From assembly GCA_947475245.1 (NCBI GenBank), contig CANJLW010000031.1:1-54054 (forward strand): 54,054 nt of DNA, given 5' to 3'. This stretch comes from Acetobacteraceae bacterium. GTDB taxonomy: Bacteria > Pseudomonadota > Alphaproteobacteria > Acetobacterales > Acetobacteraceae. The notes under the pieces are model-generated. The model was not told the origin of the DNA and did no database searches. It saw only the letters and a list, made by a program, of their open reading frames with translations. How positions within the stretch are numbered: position 1 is the stretch's first letter; every line of letters starts with the position of its first letter. Shown here piece after piece: positions 36,830 to 44,332 of the stretch. The position numbers and the translations under genes are program-made.

Positions 36830-37624
36830 ATGAATACCTCCGCATCATCTCCCGCCATTGCGCAGTATGACGATCTCGATCACGAGGCGGTCTGGCGCGC
36901 GCGGGTCGATCTCGCCGCCTGTTTTCGCACCGCCGCTCGGCTGGGGCTGCACGAAGGCGTCTGCAATCACCTCTCCTTTATGGTGCCCGGGCGGGACGAC
37001 CTGTTCATGGTGAACCCCGACGGATGGTCGTTCGCCGAGATCACGCCGTCGCGGCTACTGATCTGCGATTTCAACCGTCAGGTGATCGCGGGCGACGGGG
37101 TGCCGGAAGATACGGCGTTCTATATTCATGCGCGCATCCACAAGAACGTGCCGCGGGCGCGGGCGGCGTTTCACACGCATATGCCCAATGCCACCGCGCT
37201 GGCGATGGTCGAAGGGCCGCCGCTGCTGTGGGCCGGGCAGTCGTCGTTGAAGTTCTACGGCCGCACCGTGGTGGACGAGGAGTACGGCGGGTTGGCGCTG
37301 GACGAGACCGAGGGCGATCGCATCGCGGCCAGCCTGGGCGACGCCGATGTGGTGTTCATGAAGCATCACGGCGTGCTGGTGGTCGGTCCGAGCATCGCGA
37401 AGGCGTGGGACGATCTGTATTATCTGGAGCGCGCGTGTGAGGTGCAGCGCCTGGCGCAGGCATCCGGCCGGCGCGTCGTGCCGATCCCCGAGGCGATCGC
37501 GGCGCGCACCGCCCAGCAGATGCGGAACGAGGATGCGAATGGCGCTGGACGCGATTCCGCCGGCCTGCATCTGGAAAGCATCAAGCGGCAACTGGATCGC
37601 GACGCGCCGGAATGGCGGCAATGA
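36830..37624 (+). CDS. Class II aldolase/adducin-domain protein
   Basis: 264 aa with the zinc-aldolase fold: GLHEGVCNHLSFMVPG, FHTHMPNATALA carrying the metal-binding HxH, and KHHGVLVVGPSIAKAW with a further His. Members include sugar-phosphate aldolases and decarboxylases; this longer type is usually annotated only to family. Its stop overlaps the lipoprotein start (ATGA, 37621-37624). Confidence 0.92.
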   Translation: MNTSASSPAIAQYDDLDHEAVWRARVDLAACFRTAARLGLHEGVCNHLSFMVPGRDDLFMVNPDGWSFAEITPSRLLICDFNRQVIAGDGVPEDTAFYIHARIHKNVPRARAAFHTHMPNATALAMVEGPPLLWAGQSSLKFYGRTVVDEEYGGLALDETEGDRIAASLGDADVVFMKHHGVLVVGPSIAKAWDDLYYLERACEVQRLAQASGRRVVPIPEAIAARTAQQMRNEDANGAGRDSAGLHLESIKRQLDRDAPEWRQ

Positions 37625-38037
37625 AACGCGCTCTGCTGCTGACGGCGCTGGCGCTGAGCGGGTGCGAGGTGTTCGACCAGACGGTGTTCGCGCCGAGCCC
37701 CGAGGCGCTGCCGGTGGAACCGACCATCGTGGTGGCCGCGCCGCCGAAGATCGATCCGCGCACCGCGCTGGTGGTGATCGAGTACGCCGCGCCCAATCCG
37801 AAATACCGCGAGACCCTGGGCCTTGCGGTTCGGGCGGCGGAGGCGCGGGACAAGCGGGTGCGCTATGACGTGATCGCGGTGGCGAAGACGATCGACGGTG
37901 TCGGCTCCGCCCGTGCGCAGGCCGCCGAAATCATGCGCGCGATGATGCAGGAAGGCGTGCCCGCAAGCCGGATCGCGCTGGGGCTGCGGGCGGAACCGGC
38001 GATCCCCAATACGCAGGTGCGGGTCTACGTGCGCTAA
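37621..38037 (+). CDS. Small lipoprotein with OmpA-like tail
   Basis: 138 aa. The signal MKRALLLTALALSGC is a lipobox (LSGC), so the protein is probably lipidated and membrane anchored. The mature part has a Pro-rich linker, then an OmpA-reminiscent alpha/beta stretch ending ASRIALGLRAEPAIPNTQVRVYV, similar to the last strand of peptidoglycan-binding domains but shorter. Start taken at 37621, overlapping the aldolase stop. Function unknown. Confidence 0.8.
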   Translation: MKRALLLTALALSGCEVFDQTVFAPSPEALPVEPTIVVAAPPKIDPRTALVVIEYAAPNPKYRETLGLAVRAAEARDKRVRYDVIAVAKTIDGVGSARAQAAEIMRAMMQEGVPASRIALGLRAEPAIPNTQVRVYVR

Positions 38038-38041
38038 GCCG

Positions 38042-38920
38042 ATGCGCCGCTTTCTGGGTACACCGGCCGAGGGGCTGGTACTGGTGTTGTTCACCGCGTT
38101 CAGTTGGGGCCTGACCTGGCCGCAATCGAAATACCTGCTGTCCATGCTGCCGCCGTTTTCGATGCGGTCGGCGTGCGGCATCGCCGGCTGCGTGTTTGCC
38201 TTTATGGTCGCGTTCCTGCGGCGCGAACGGATCGCGCCGCCGTCCGATCAATGGCCGAAGCTGCTGTTGTTCGCGATGCTGAACTACGGCCTGTTCATCG
38301 TTCTGACGACTCAGGCGCTGGTCTGGTTGACGGCGTCGGAGGCGGTGACGATCACCTATACCCTGCCGATCTGGGCCTCTGTCCTCGCCTGGCCGATGCT
38401 CGGCGAACGACCGACCCCCCGTCGGATAGCCGCCATTCTGCTCGGCCTTGCCGGCGTGGCCCTGATGGTCGATCTCGGCACGGTCGATGCCCGATGGGAA
38501 AAGCTGCCGGGCGCGGCGATGGGTCTGGCGGCAGCGTGGCTGTTCGGGTTCGGCACGGTGGTGGCGAAGAAGTACCCGTTGCGGATGCCGCCGACCGCGA
38601 GCGTGGCCTGGCAGGCGGGGCTGGGCGTCCTCCCGGTTGCGGCGCTGGCGCTGACGGAACAACCGCACTGGGGCGGGGTGACGTGGATCGGGTGGAGCTC
38701 GATCCTGTATATCTCCACGATTCCGCTGACGATCGCCTATCTGGCCTGGTACCGCGCGCTGCGGCTGGTGGCGGCGTCCACGGCGGCGACGACGGTGCTG
38801 GTATCGCCGATGGTCGGTGTGATCGGGTCCACCCTGCTGCTGGGGGAAACGCTGGGGCCGCGACAGTTGGTGGCGCTGGGATTGACGTTGACCGGCGTGG
38901 CGCTGGCGTCGCGCGGATAA
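38042..38920 (+). CDS. EamA-family (DMT) transporter
   Basis: 292-aa inner-membrane protein with about ten hydrophobic segments in two homologous EamA halves: the first begins VLFTAFSWGLTWPQSKYLL, the second GAAMGLAAAWLFGFGTVVAK. It ends with the characteristic LLLGETLGPRQLVALGLTLTGV. Likely a metabolite or drug exporter; substrate unknown. It starts 4 bp after the lipoprotein gene, in one operon with the class II aldolase. Confidence 0.93.
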   Translation: MRRFLGTPAEGLVLVLFTAFSWGLTWPQSKYLLSMLPPFSMRSACGIAGCVFAFMVAFLRRERIAPPSDQWPKLLLFAMLNYGLFIVLTTQALVWLTASEAVTITYTLPIWASVLAWPMLGERPTPRRIAAILLGLAGVALMVDLGTVDARWEKLPGAAMGLAAAWLFGFGTVVAKKYPLRMPPTASVAWQAGLGVLPVAALALTEQPHWGGVTWIGWSSILYISTIPLTIAYLAWYRALRLVAASTAATTVLVSPMVGVIGSTLLLGETLGPRQLVALGLTLTGVALASRG

Positions 38921-39012
38921 TCCGTCGCCGGGACAGACTGTTACAAAACCACATACGCGACCGTTATCGGTGTGCTAATATCGCGGGAATTGCTTTGTGG
39001 GAGAATAGTATC

Positions 39013-39588
39013 ATGCGCCTGGGTCCACTGCTTACCGCCGTCGTGTTGGGTCTGTCCGGGCCGATATTCGTCTCCTCCGCGTTCGCGCAGGGCATCATGA
39101 CGTCCGAACAGATCGTCAACGGTCTGCGCCCCGGCGATACCGGCGGCCCCGGACGCGGCATTCGCGTGGCTCCGCAAGCCGGCGCGCCCGCCCCGGCCGC
39201 GGCACCCGCTGCGGCGGCGACAACCGTCGCGCGCAAGGCCCCGGCGGTCGACCTGCATGTGAATTTCCTGAGCGGGTCCGCCGACCTGACTCCGGCGGCG
39301 GCAAAGGTGCTGGATCAACTGGGATCGGCGCTGAAGGATTCGCGACTGGCCGGCAACAAGTTCCGGATCGAAGGTCACACCGACACGGTCGGCACGCCGG
39401 AAAGCAACAAGGCGCTGTCGGAAAAGCGCGCGGCGGCGGTCAGCGAGTATCTGGTGACCAAGTTCGGCATCGACCGCGCGATCCTGACCACGATCGGCAT
39501 GGGCCAGGACGGTCTGCTGGTCGCCACGCCCGCGCAGACGCCGGAAGCGCGCAACCGGCGCGTGACCGTGGTGAACCTGGGCGCGTAA
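39013..39588 (+). CDS. OmpA-domain cell-envelope protein
   Basis: 191 aa. A Sec signal peptide (to SSAFAQ) is followed by a low-complexity Ala/Pro linker and a C-terminal OmpA peptidoglycan-binding domain. The domain starts LHVNFLSGSADLTPAAAKVL and carries the motif IEGHTDTVGTPESNKALSEKRAAAV, with the diaminopimelate-contacting Asp/Arg pair in HTDT and ARNRRV. It anchors the envelope to peptidoglycan. It stands alone, followed by a strong hairpin and then the collar-protein cluster. Confidence 0.93.
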   Translation: MRLGPLLTAVVLGLSGPIFVSSAFAQGIMTSEQIVNGLRPGDTGGPGRGIRVAPQAGAPAPAAAPAAAATTVARKAPAVDLHVNFLSGSADLTPAAAKVLDQLGSALKDSRLAGNKFRIEGHTDTVGTPESNKALSEKRAAAVSEYLVTKFGIDRAILTTIGMGQDGLLVATPAQTPEARNRRVTVVNLGA

Positions 39589-39596
39589 TCCATCCT

Positions 39597-39628
39597 CCAC
39601 CGCGATGCCGGATGCGGCATCGCGGTGG
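39597..39628 (+). terminator. 13-bp hairpin after the OmpA-domain gene
   Basis: CCACCGCGATGCC (39597-39609) and GGCATCGCGGTGG (39616-39628) are perfect reverse complements with a 6-nt loop, 8 bp after the stop codon. There is no T-run, so it is terminator-like or an mRNA end stabiliser. Confidence 0.65.
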
Positions 39629-39676
39629 CAAAGTCATGATCCGTATTACATTCGATACAACCGCACATTGTTCCAA

Positions 39677-39738
39677 TATAATGTAATTCCCCAAATAGTA
39701 GTGGCATTGTCTCAGAACGATATACCATTCTTTTAACG
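39677..39738 (+). promoter_or_regulatory. AT-rich leader of collar triad 1 with TATAAT and TACCAT/TTAACG elements
   Basis: The 39629-39827 gap is clearly AT-richer than its surroundings. It contains a perfect TATAAT hexamer (39677-39682) and TACCAT (39723-39728) then TTAACG (39733-39738), 90 bp before the GTG start. The same TACCAT/TTAACG pair occurs upstream of triad 2 (42453-42473), which suggests shared control. Promoter assignment is inferred. Confidence 0.4.
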
Positions 39739-39827
39739 GAGGATTTACTGGGTCGCATCCCGCTCTCCGCTACATAACCGCGCGCAACAGGGCAATCGCG
39801 CTCGGTTCATGTGCGGGAGAATACGTC

Positions 39828-40352
39828 GTGGCAGATCCTTTCATAGGCCAGATCATCGCCGTTGGCTTCAATTACCCGATCGACAACTGGCTGCCCTGCG
39901 ACGGTCGCCTGGTAAAGATCACCGATTATCAGGCGCTGTACGCCCTGATCGGCAATACCTATGGCGGCGACCTGTCCACGACCTTTGGCCTGCCGGATTT
40001 GCGCGGGCGCGCCCCGATCCATCAGGGTGTGAAGCCCCCTCAACCCACCTATACCCTCGGCACCCGAGTCGGATCGGAGACGGTCACGCTCACCCCGGCG
40101 AACCTGCCGGCCCACACGCACTCGCTGATGGCATCCAATCTGGCCGCCACGACGAACACGCCGAGCAGCGCGACGGTCCTGGCGACGGGAACGCAGACGG
40201 CGGCATTGATGTACGATGCCCAGACAACGGCGACGACCATGTCCGCTTCCGCCCTGGGCAGTTCAGGCGGAACCGCGTCGCATGAAAACCGTCAGCCGTA
40301 TCAGGTTGTGAACTACATCATCTGCACCAACGGCATATTCCCACAGGCCTGA
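39828..40352 (+). CDS. Phage-tail-collar (microcystin-dependent-protein-like) protein, type A, triad 1
   Basis: 174 aa. The N-terminal tail-collar domain has NWLPCDGRLVKITDYQALYA and FGLPDLRGRAPIHQG. A Thr/Ser/Ala-rich beta region follows the HxH motif AHTHSL. The C-terminus has HENRQPYQVVNYIIC and the closing GIFPQA. The start is GTG after GGGAGA (39815-39820). In phage T4 gp12 an HxH motif binds zinc in a trimeric fibre; a trimer is inferred here. No signal peptide and no phage genes nearby. First gene of an A-B-C triad. Confidence 0.9.
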   Translation: MADPFIGQIIAVGFNYPIDNWLPCDGRLVKITDYQALYALIGNTYGGDLSTTFGLPDLRGRAPIHQGVKPPQPTYTLGTRVGSETVTLTPANLPAHTHSLMASNLAATTNTPSSATVLATGTQTAALMYDAQTTATTMSASALGSSGGTASHENRQPYQVVNYIICTNGIFPQA

Positions 40353-40394
40353 CCGACGCACGCACGGGTCGCAAATCAAACGAAGGAAATTGGG

Positions 40395-40949
40395 ATGTCT
40401 GAACCATTCATCGGGCAGATCACGTTGTTTGCCAATACCTATCCGCCGCTCGACTGGGCTGATTGCAAGGGCCAGCTTTTGCCGATCGGGCAATATCAGG
40501 CGCTGGCCGCCGTGTTGCGCGGCGCCTACGGCGGCGACATGCGCACGACCATCGGACTGCCCGATCTGCAGGGGCGGGTCGCGGTCGGCACCGGAAGCGC
40601 GCCGGCCGGCTCCACCTATGCCATGGCCGCAAAGGGCGGGGTCGAAGCCGTTACTTTGACCCAGGCCAATGCCGGGACGCACACGCATGCGCTGAGCGCG
40701 ACGACATCGCGCGGCAGCACCAACGCGCCGGTCGGCAAGGTGTTGGCGTCGGTCGTCGGCGCTTCCGGCGGCAAGGGCGGCGCCAGCAAGGCCGCGGGCA
40801 ATATCTATTCCACCGGCACGCCGAACGTCAGCCTGGCCCCCGCATCGGTCGGGATCGCCGGCGCGCCCGGGGCGCACACCAACATGCAGCCGTTCGTTAC
40901 GTTGCGCTACTGCATCGCGTTGAACGGTATATTCCCGGTTCAACAATAA
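40395..40949 (+). CDS. Phage-tail-collar protein, type B, triad 1
   Basis: 184 aa. The collar domain carries DWADCKGQLLPIGQYQALAA and IGLPDLQGRVAVGTG. HxH occurs in THTHAL. A Gly/Ala/Lys-rich segment (SGGKGGASKAAGNIY) is special to type B. The C-terminus has HTNMQPFVTLRYCIALNGIF followed by PVQQ. GGAAA precedes the ATG. Same order and spacing class as the type B gene in triad 2. Confidence 0.9.
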   Translation: MSEPFIGQITLFANTYPPLDWADCKGQLLPIGQYQALAAVLRGAYGGDMRTTIGLPDLQGRVAVGTGSAPAGSTYAMAAKGGVEAVTLTQANAGTHTHALSATTSRGSTNAPVGKVLASVVGASGGKGGASKAAGNIYSTGTPNVSLAPASVGIAGAPGAHTNMQPFVTLRYCIALNGIFPVQQ

Positions 40950-40993
40950 GCCGACACCCACGCTGAAAACACGCTTTCAGAAAGGATGAAACG

Positions 40994-41545
40994 ATGGCTG
41001 AACCATTTGTCGGCGAGATCGAGATCTTTGCCTTCGGTATTGTGCCGGCGGGTTGGGTGCAGTGTAACGGACAGGCGCTTCTGATCCAACAAAACGCGGC
41101 GCTCTACTCACTGCTCGGTAAAACCTTCGGCGGCGACGCCACGACGTTCAACGTGCCGGACCTGCGCGGCGCCGTCGCGGTGGGACAGGGCGCCGGCGCG
41201 GGATTGTCCGTGCGCACCATGGGCACCAAGGGTGGGGAGACGGCGCACGCGCTGACACTCACCGAAATCCCGACGCACACCCATTCGTTGAATGCCGTGA
41301 ACACCGCAAACAGCAACGTCGCCGTACCCGGTGGCGCCACGGTGTTGACGCAGACCACGGGCACGGACGGCACGGGCGCGTCTGCGACCTACAACATCTA
41401 TGCCGCCGATAACGCGCCCAATCAGGCGTTGCTGGCCGCGGCGATCGCGCCGGCGGGCGGCGGCATCGCGCATAACAATATGATGCCGAGCCTGGCGTTG
41501 AATTTCTGCATTGCCGTGCAGGGGATATATCCGCCGCGGGAATGA
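40994..41545 (+). CDS. Phage-tail-collar protein, type C, triad 1
   Basis: 183 aa. Opens EPFVGEIEIFAFGIVPAGWV with collar motifs CNGQALLIQQNAALYSLLG and FNVPDLRGAVAVGQG. HxH occurs in THTHSL. A type-C-specific TGTDGTGASATYNIYA region follows, then HNNMMPSLALNFCIAVQGIY and PPRE at the end. SD AAAGGATG precedes the ATG at 40994. Last of triad 1; it converges with a small minus-strand gene 4 bp away. Confidence 0.9.
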   Translation: MAEPFVGEIEIFAFGIVPAGWVQCNGQALLIQQNAALYSLLGKTFGGDATTFNVPDLRGAVAVGQGAGAGLSVRTMGTKGGETAHALTLTEIPTHTHSLNAVNTANSNVAVPGGATVLTQTTGTDGTGASATYNIYAADNAPNQALLAAAIAPAGGGIAHNNMMPSLALNFCIAVQGIYPPRE

Positions 41546-41549
41546 CCGG

Positions 41550-41843
41550 TCAGTTGAACACCGCCTGATAGTCCTGCCGATCGGGCGCGCGCGTGTGTAT
41601 GGGCATGATGTAGAAGCTAAGGCCGGGGGCGTCTCCGGCCTTAGCCTCGTACAGACCTTCGGGCAGCACGTCGCCGCGCGGGCCGTAAAAAATCGCGGAG
41701 AACGGCGGCGTGGTCCGGTTCGGCATCGCGCGGTCTTGCCTGACGTCGACCTTTTCCAGGGTCAGCACGCCATGCCAGCCCGAGAAACGAAACTCCTTGC
41801 CAAGATGGGGAAGAAAATCGTCATGCGTCAACGTTTCGGCCAT
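41550..41843 (-). CDS. Small unknown protein within the collar cluster (DUF6916-like)
   Basis: 97 aa, MAETLTHDDFLPHLGKEFRF at the start and FYIMPIHTRAPDRQDYQAVF at the end. It resembles small proteins I associate with tail-collar gene clusters (DUF6916-type), but that match is from memory and tentative. No signal peptide. The start was chosen at 41843, where the conserved-looking N-terminus begins; the open frame runs further upstream through the divergent GNAT gene. It is the only gene of the cluster on the minus strand. Confidence 0.75.
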   Translation of the reverse strand: MAETLTHDDFLPHLGKEFRFSGWHGVLTLEKVDVRQDRAMPNRTTPPFSAIFYGPRGDVLPEGLYEAKAGDAPGLSFYIMPIHTRAPDRQDYQAVFN

Positions 41844-41904
41844 GGCGGGTCGCTCCTGCTTTCGTTGCATGCGATATAGTAGGACACAGGGTGGAGGTGA
41901 AGAC

Positions 41905-42417
41905 ATGTCGGACGTGCGATTCATGGATACCCCGGCCGGCCGCATCGCGCTGCGCGCCGAACAGCCGGGGGACGAGGCATTCCTGTTCGCGTTGTTCCGC
42001 AGCCACACGCTGCCCGAACTGGCCCAGATGCCGGTGGATCAGGCGACGCGTGAGGCATTGACGCGAATGCAGTTCGACTCCCAGACCAGAACGTATCGCG
42101 CCAATTTTCCGAACGCCAACTTCGATGTTCTGGAACTGGACGGCGCGCCGATCGGGCGATTGCTGGTCGATGACGGCGGGAATGAGGGCTGCGTGGTCGA
42201 TTTCGCGCTGTTGCCGGAACGCCAGGGCGGCGGGCTGGGGACGGCGGTGATGCGCAAGGTGGTCGAACGCTTCGCCCTGATGGGGCGGCCGGTGCGCTGC
42301 AAGGTGCTGACTCACAATGCGGCGTCGATGCGGATGTGCGCCAAGGCCGGGTTTGTCTCGATCGCGGAAATTCCGCCCTTTCTGCAACTGGAATGGCGCC
42401 CGGCCCGCATCGTTTGA
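41905..42417 (+). CDS. GNAT-family N-acetyltransferase
   Basis: 170 aa. GNAT fold: beta strands with LELDGAPIGRLLVDDGG, acetyl-CoA pyrophosphate loop LPERQGGGLGTAVMRKVVER, then CKVLTHNAASMRMCAKAGFV (motif B). The start at 41905 is supported by GGTGGAGGTG upstream. Situated between the two collar triads, it may acetylate a collar protein or an unrelated small molecule; only position suggests the former. Confidence 0.92.
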   Translation: MSDVRFMDTPAGRIALRAEQPGDEAFLFALFRSHTLPELAQMPVDQATREALTRMQFDSQTRTYRANFPNANFDVLELDGAPIGRLLVDDGGNEGCVVDFALLPERQGGGLGTAVMRKVVERFALMGRPVRCKVLTHNAASMRMCAKAGFVSIAEIPPFLQLEWRPARIV

Positions 42418-42552
42418 TACGAAAGACGGGGTGTGTGTCGGCGGATTGACTGTACCATACCGTTGAATTAACGACCGCGCGTACGCGGTTGCGTCATACT
42501 CCCCCCACGGCGCGTAACAGCGCGAAAGCTTCGATCAAGGGGGAGACGCATC

Positions 42553-43083
42553 GTGGCACAGCCTTTTGTAGGCCAGGTTCTGGCCGTCGGGTTCCAATTC
42601 GCGCCGTTCGGATGGCTGCCTTGCGACGGTCGGTCGCTGCCGATTGCGCAATACGATGTGCTGTATTCCCTGATCGGCACGACCTATGGCGGCGATGGCG
42701 TAAACACCTTCAATGTCCCGGATTTGCGCGGGCGGCTGGCCATCCACCAGGGTCAGAAGCCGGGGTTGCCAAACGTTGTCATCGGGCAGGCAATGGGCAC
42801 TGAATCGGTCACGCTGTCACAGAACGAATTGCCGGCGCACGGACATACGCTGTCCGTATCCTCCACGACCGGCACCACGAATGTTCCGGCGTCCAGCGTG
42901 CTGTTGGCGGCCGGCAATCAGGAATCCGCCAAGGTTTACGACGCGATGCCGGCCTCTCCGACGGCTTTGGCGCCCGGGGCGTTGACCGGCATCGGCGCCG
43001 GGCAGCCGCACGAGAACCGGCAACCCGTTTTGACGATCAACTACATCATCTGCGCCGAGGGCGTTTACCCGCCGCAGAGCTGA
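42553..43083 (+). CDS. Phage-tail-collar protein, type A, triad 2
   Basis: 176 aa, paralogue of the 39828 gene and again starting with GTG after a purine-rich SD (GGGGGAGA). Collar motifs GWLPCDGRSLPIAQYDVLYS and FNVPDLRGRLAIHQG; HxH in AHGHTL; C-terminus HENRQPVLTINYIICAEGVY followed by PPQS. About half of the residues appear identical to the triad-1 type A protein by eye. Upstream it shares the TACCAT/TTAACG elements with triad 1. Confidence 0.9.
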   Translation: MAQPFVGQVLAVGFQFAPFGWLPCDGRSLPIAQYDVLYSLIGTTYGGDGVNTFNVPDLRGRLAIHQGQKPGLPNVVIGQAMGTESVTLSQNELPAHGHTLSVSSTTGTTNVPASSVLLAAGNQESAKVYDAMPASPTALAPGALTGIGAGQPHENRQPVLTINYIICAEGVYPPQS

Positions 43084-43134
43084 GCACGGGCCACCGCGGA
43101 CACCTGCCCCAACACTTCAAGAAGGACTCCTGGG

Positions 43135-43689
43135 ATGTCGGAACCCTTTATCGGTCAAATTGCCCTGTTCCCTTATAATTTCGCCCCGCGCGACTGGGCG
43201 GAATGCGCGGGCCAACTCTTTCCGGTGCGCCAGTACGCGGCGCTGTTTTCTCTGCTCGGCGTTTCTTTCGGCGGCAACGGACAGACGAGTTTCGGCTTGC
43301 CTGATTTGCAGGGCCGGGGCGCGATCGGCCAGGGCGCGATGCCGAGCGGATCGGACTATGCAATCGGCGATACCGCGGGTCAGGAAACGGTGCAGCTGAC
43401 GACGATCGAAACGCCGCTGCATACCCATCCGCTGAACGCGACGACCGCCAAGGGCACAACCAACGCGCCGAGCGGCAATGTCTTGGCTGCGGTACTGGGC
43501 AATGCGGGCAAGGGCGGCGGTCCAGGCAAGGCGAACGGCAACATCTATAATGCCGGCAGCCCCAACGTCACGCTGGCTCCGCAATCCGTCGGCATCGCCG
43601 GCGGCGGTCAGGCGCACGGGAACATGCAGCCGTCGCTGACGCTGCGCTACTGCATCTCCCTGAGCGGCATTTTCCCCAGCCGCCCGTAA
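43135..43689 (+). CDS. Phage-tail-collar protein, type B, triad 2
   Basis: 184 aa, same length as its triad-1 counterpart. Collar motifs DWAECAGQLFPVRQYAALFS and FGLPDLQGRGAIGQG; HxH in LHTHPL; type-B Gly/Lys segment GKGGGPGKANGNIYNAG; C-terminus HGNMQPSLTLRYCISLSGIF then PSRP. AGGA at 43122-43125 precedes the ATG. Confidence 0.9.
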   Translation: MSEPFIGQIALFPYNFAPRDWAECAGQLFPVRQYAALFSLLGVSFGGNGQTSFGLPDLQGRGAIGQGAMPSGSDYAIGDTAGQETVQLTTIETPLHTHPLNATTAKGTTNAPSGNVLAAVLGNAGKGGGPGKANGNIYNAGSPNVTLAPQSVGIAGGGQAHGNMQPSLTLRYCISLSGIFPSRP

Positions 43690-43731
43690 GCCAAGCGCGC
43701 GACATTCTGTGAAGTTACGGAGGACGGAACC

Positions 43732-44286
43732 ATGGAAGAATTCCTCGGCCAGATCGAGATTTTCGCGTTCGGCTATGCCCCGCGCGGATGGCTACCGTGC
43801 AATGGCCAGCTTCTGCCAATAAGCCAATACCAGGCGTTATTCTCGCTGCTCGGCGTGACTTATGGCGGCAACGGTGTGCAGACTTTCGCGTTGCCGGACT
43901 TGCGCGGCTCGACGCCGATCGGCCAGGGCGCGGGGGCGAACCTGACGCCGCGCGTGATGGGCGAAGTCGTCGGACAGGCGTCGGTCACGCTGCTGACGTC
44001 GCAAATCCCGACGCATAATCATGGTCTGGCGGCGAACACGACCAGCGCGACGCCGAATACGCAAACGCCGTCGTCGAGCGTGGTGCTGACGCAGACCAGC
44101 GGCACGGACGAACGTGGGACGGTTGTGCAGTATAATGTCTATACGCCAGGCACCGCGCCGGATCAGATGCTGGCCGCCGGCGCGATCGGGTCAGCGGGCG
44201 GCAGCGCACCGCACAACAACATGATGCCCAGCCTGGGGCTGAATTTCTGCATCTGCACGTCGGGGCTTTACCCGTCACGTCCGTGA
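43732..44286 (+). CDS. Phage-tail-collar protein, type C, triad 2
   Basis: 184 aa. Opens EFLGQIEIFAFGYAPRGWLP with CNGQLLPISQYQALFSLLG and FALPDLRGSTPIGQG. HxH is THNHGL here. The type-C segment SGTDERGTVVQYNVYT follows, then HNNMMPSLGLNFCICTSGLY and PSRP. GGAGGA precedes the ATG. It ends the cluster before a strong bidirectional hairpin. Confidence 0.9.
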   Translation: MEEFLGQIEIFAFGYAPRGWLPCNGQLLPISQYQALFSLLGVTYGGNGVQTFALPDLRGSTPIGQGAGANLTPRVMGEVVGQASVTLLTSQIPTHNHGLAANTTSATPNTQTPSSSVVLTQTSGTDERGTVVQYNVYTPGTAPDQMLAAGAIGSAGGSAPHNNMMPSLGLNFCICTSGLYPSRP

Positions 44287-44296
44287 CGGAACGAAA

Positions 44297-44326
44297 CGGC
44301 CTCTCCCACTGTCGCGGGAGAGGCCG
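44297..44326. terminator. Bidirectional hairpin at the end of the collar cluster
   Basis: CGGCCTCTCCC (44297-44307) and GGGAGAGGCCG (44316-44326) are perfect reverse complements around an 8-nt loop, between the last collar gene and the convergent flavin monooxygenase gene. Confidence 0.75.
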
Positions 44327-44332
44327 ACGCGG

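Noticed and set aside
39828-44286. Prophage or tailocin remnant
   Set aside because: Only collar-domain proteins occur; there are no structural, lysis, replication or integration genes and no att-like repeats.
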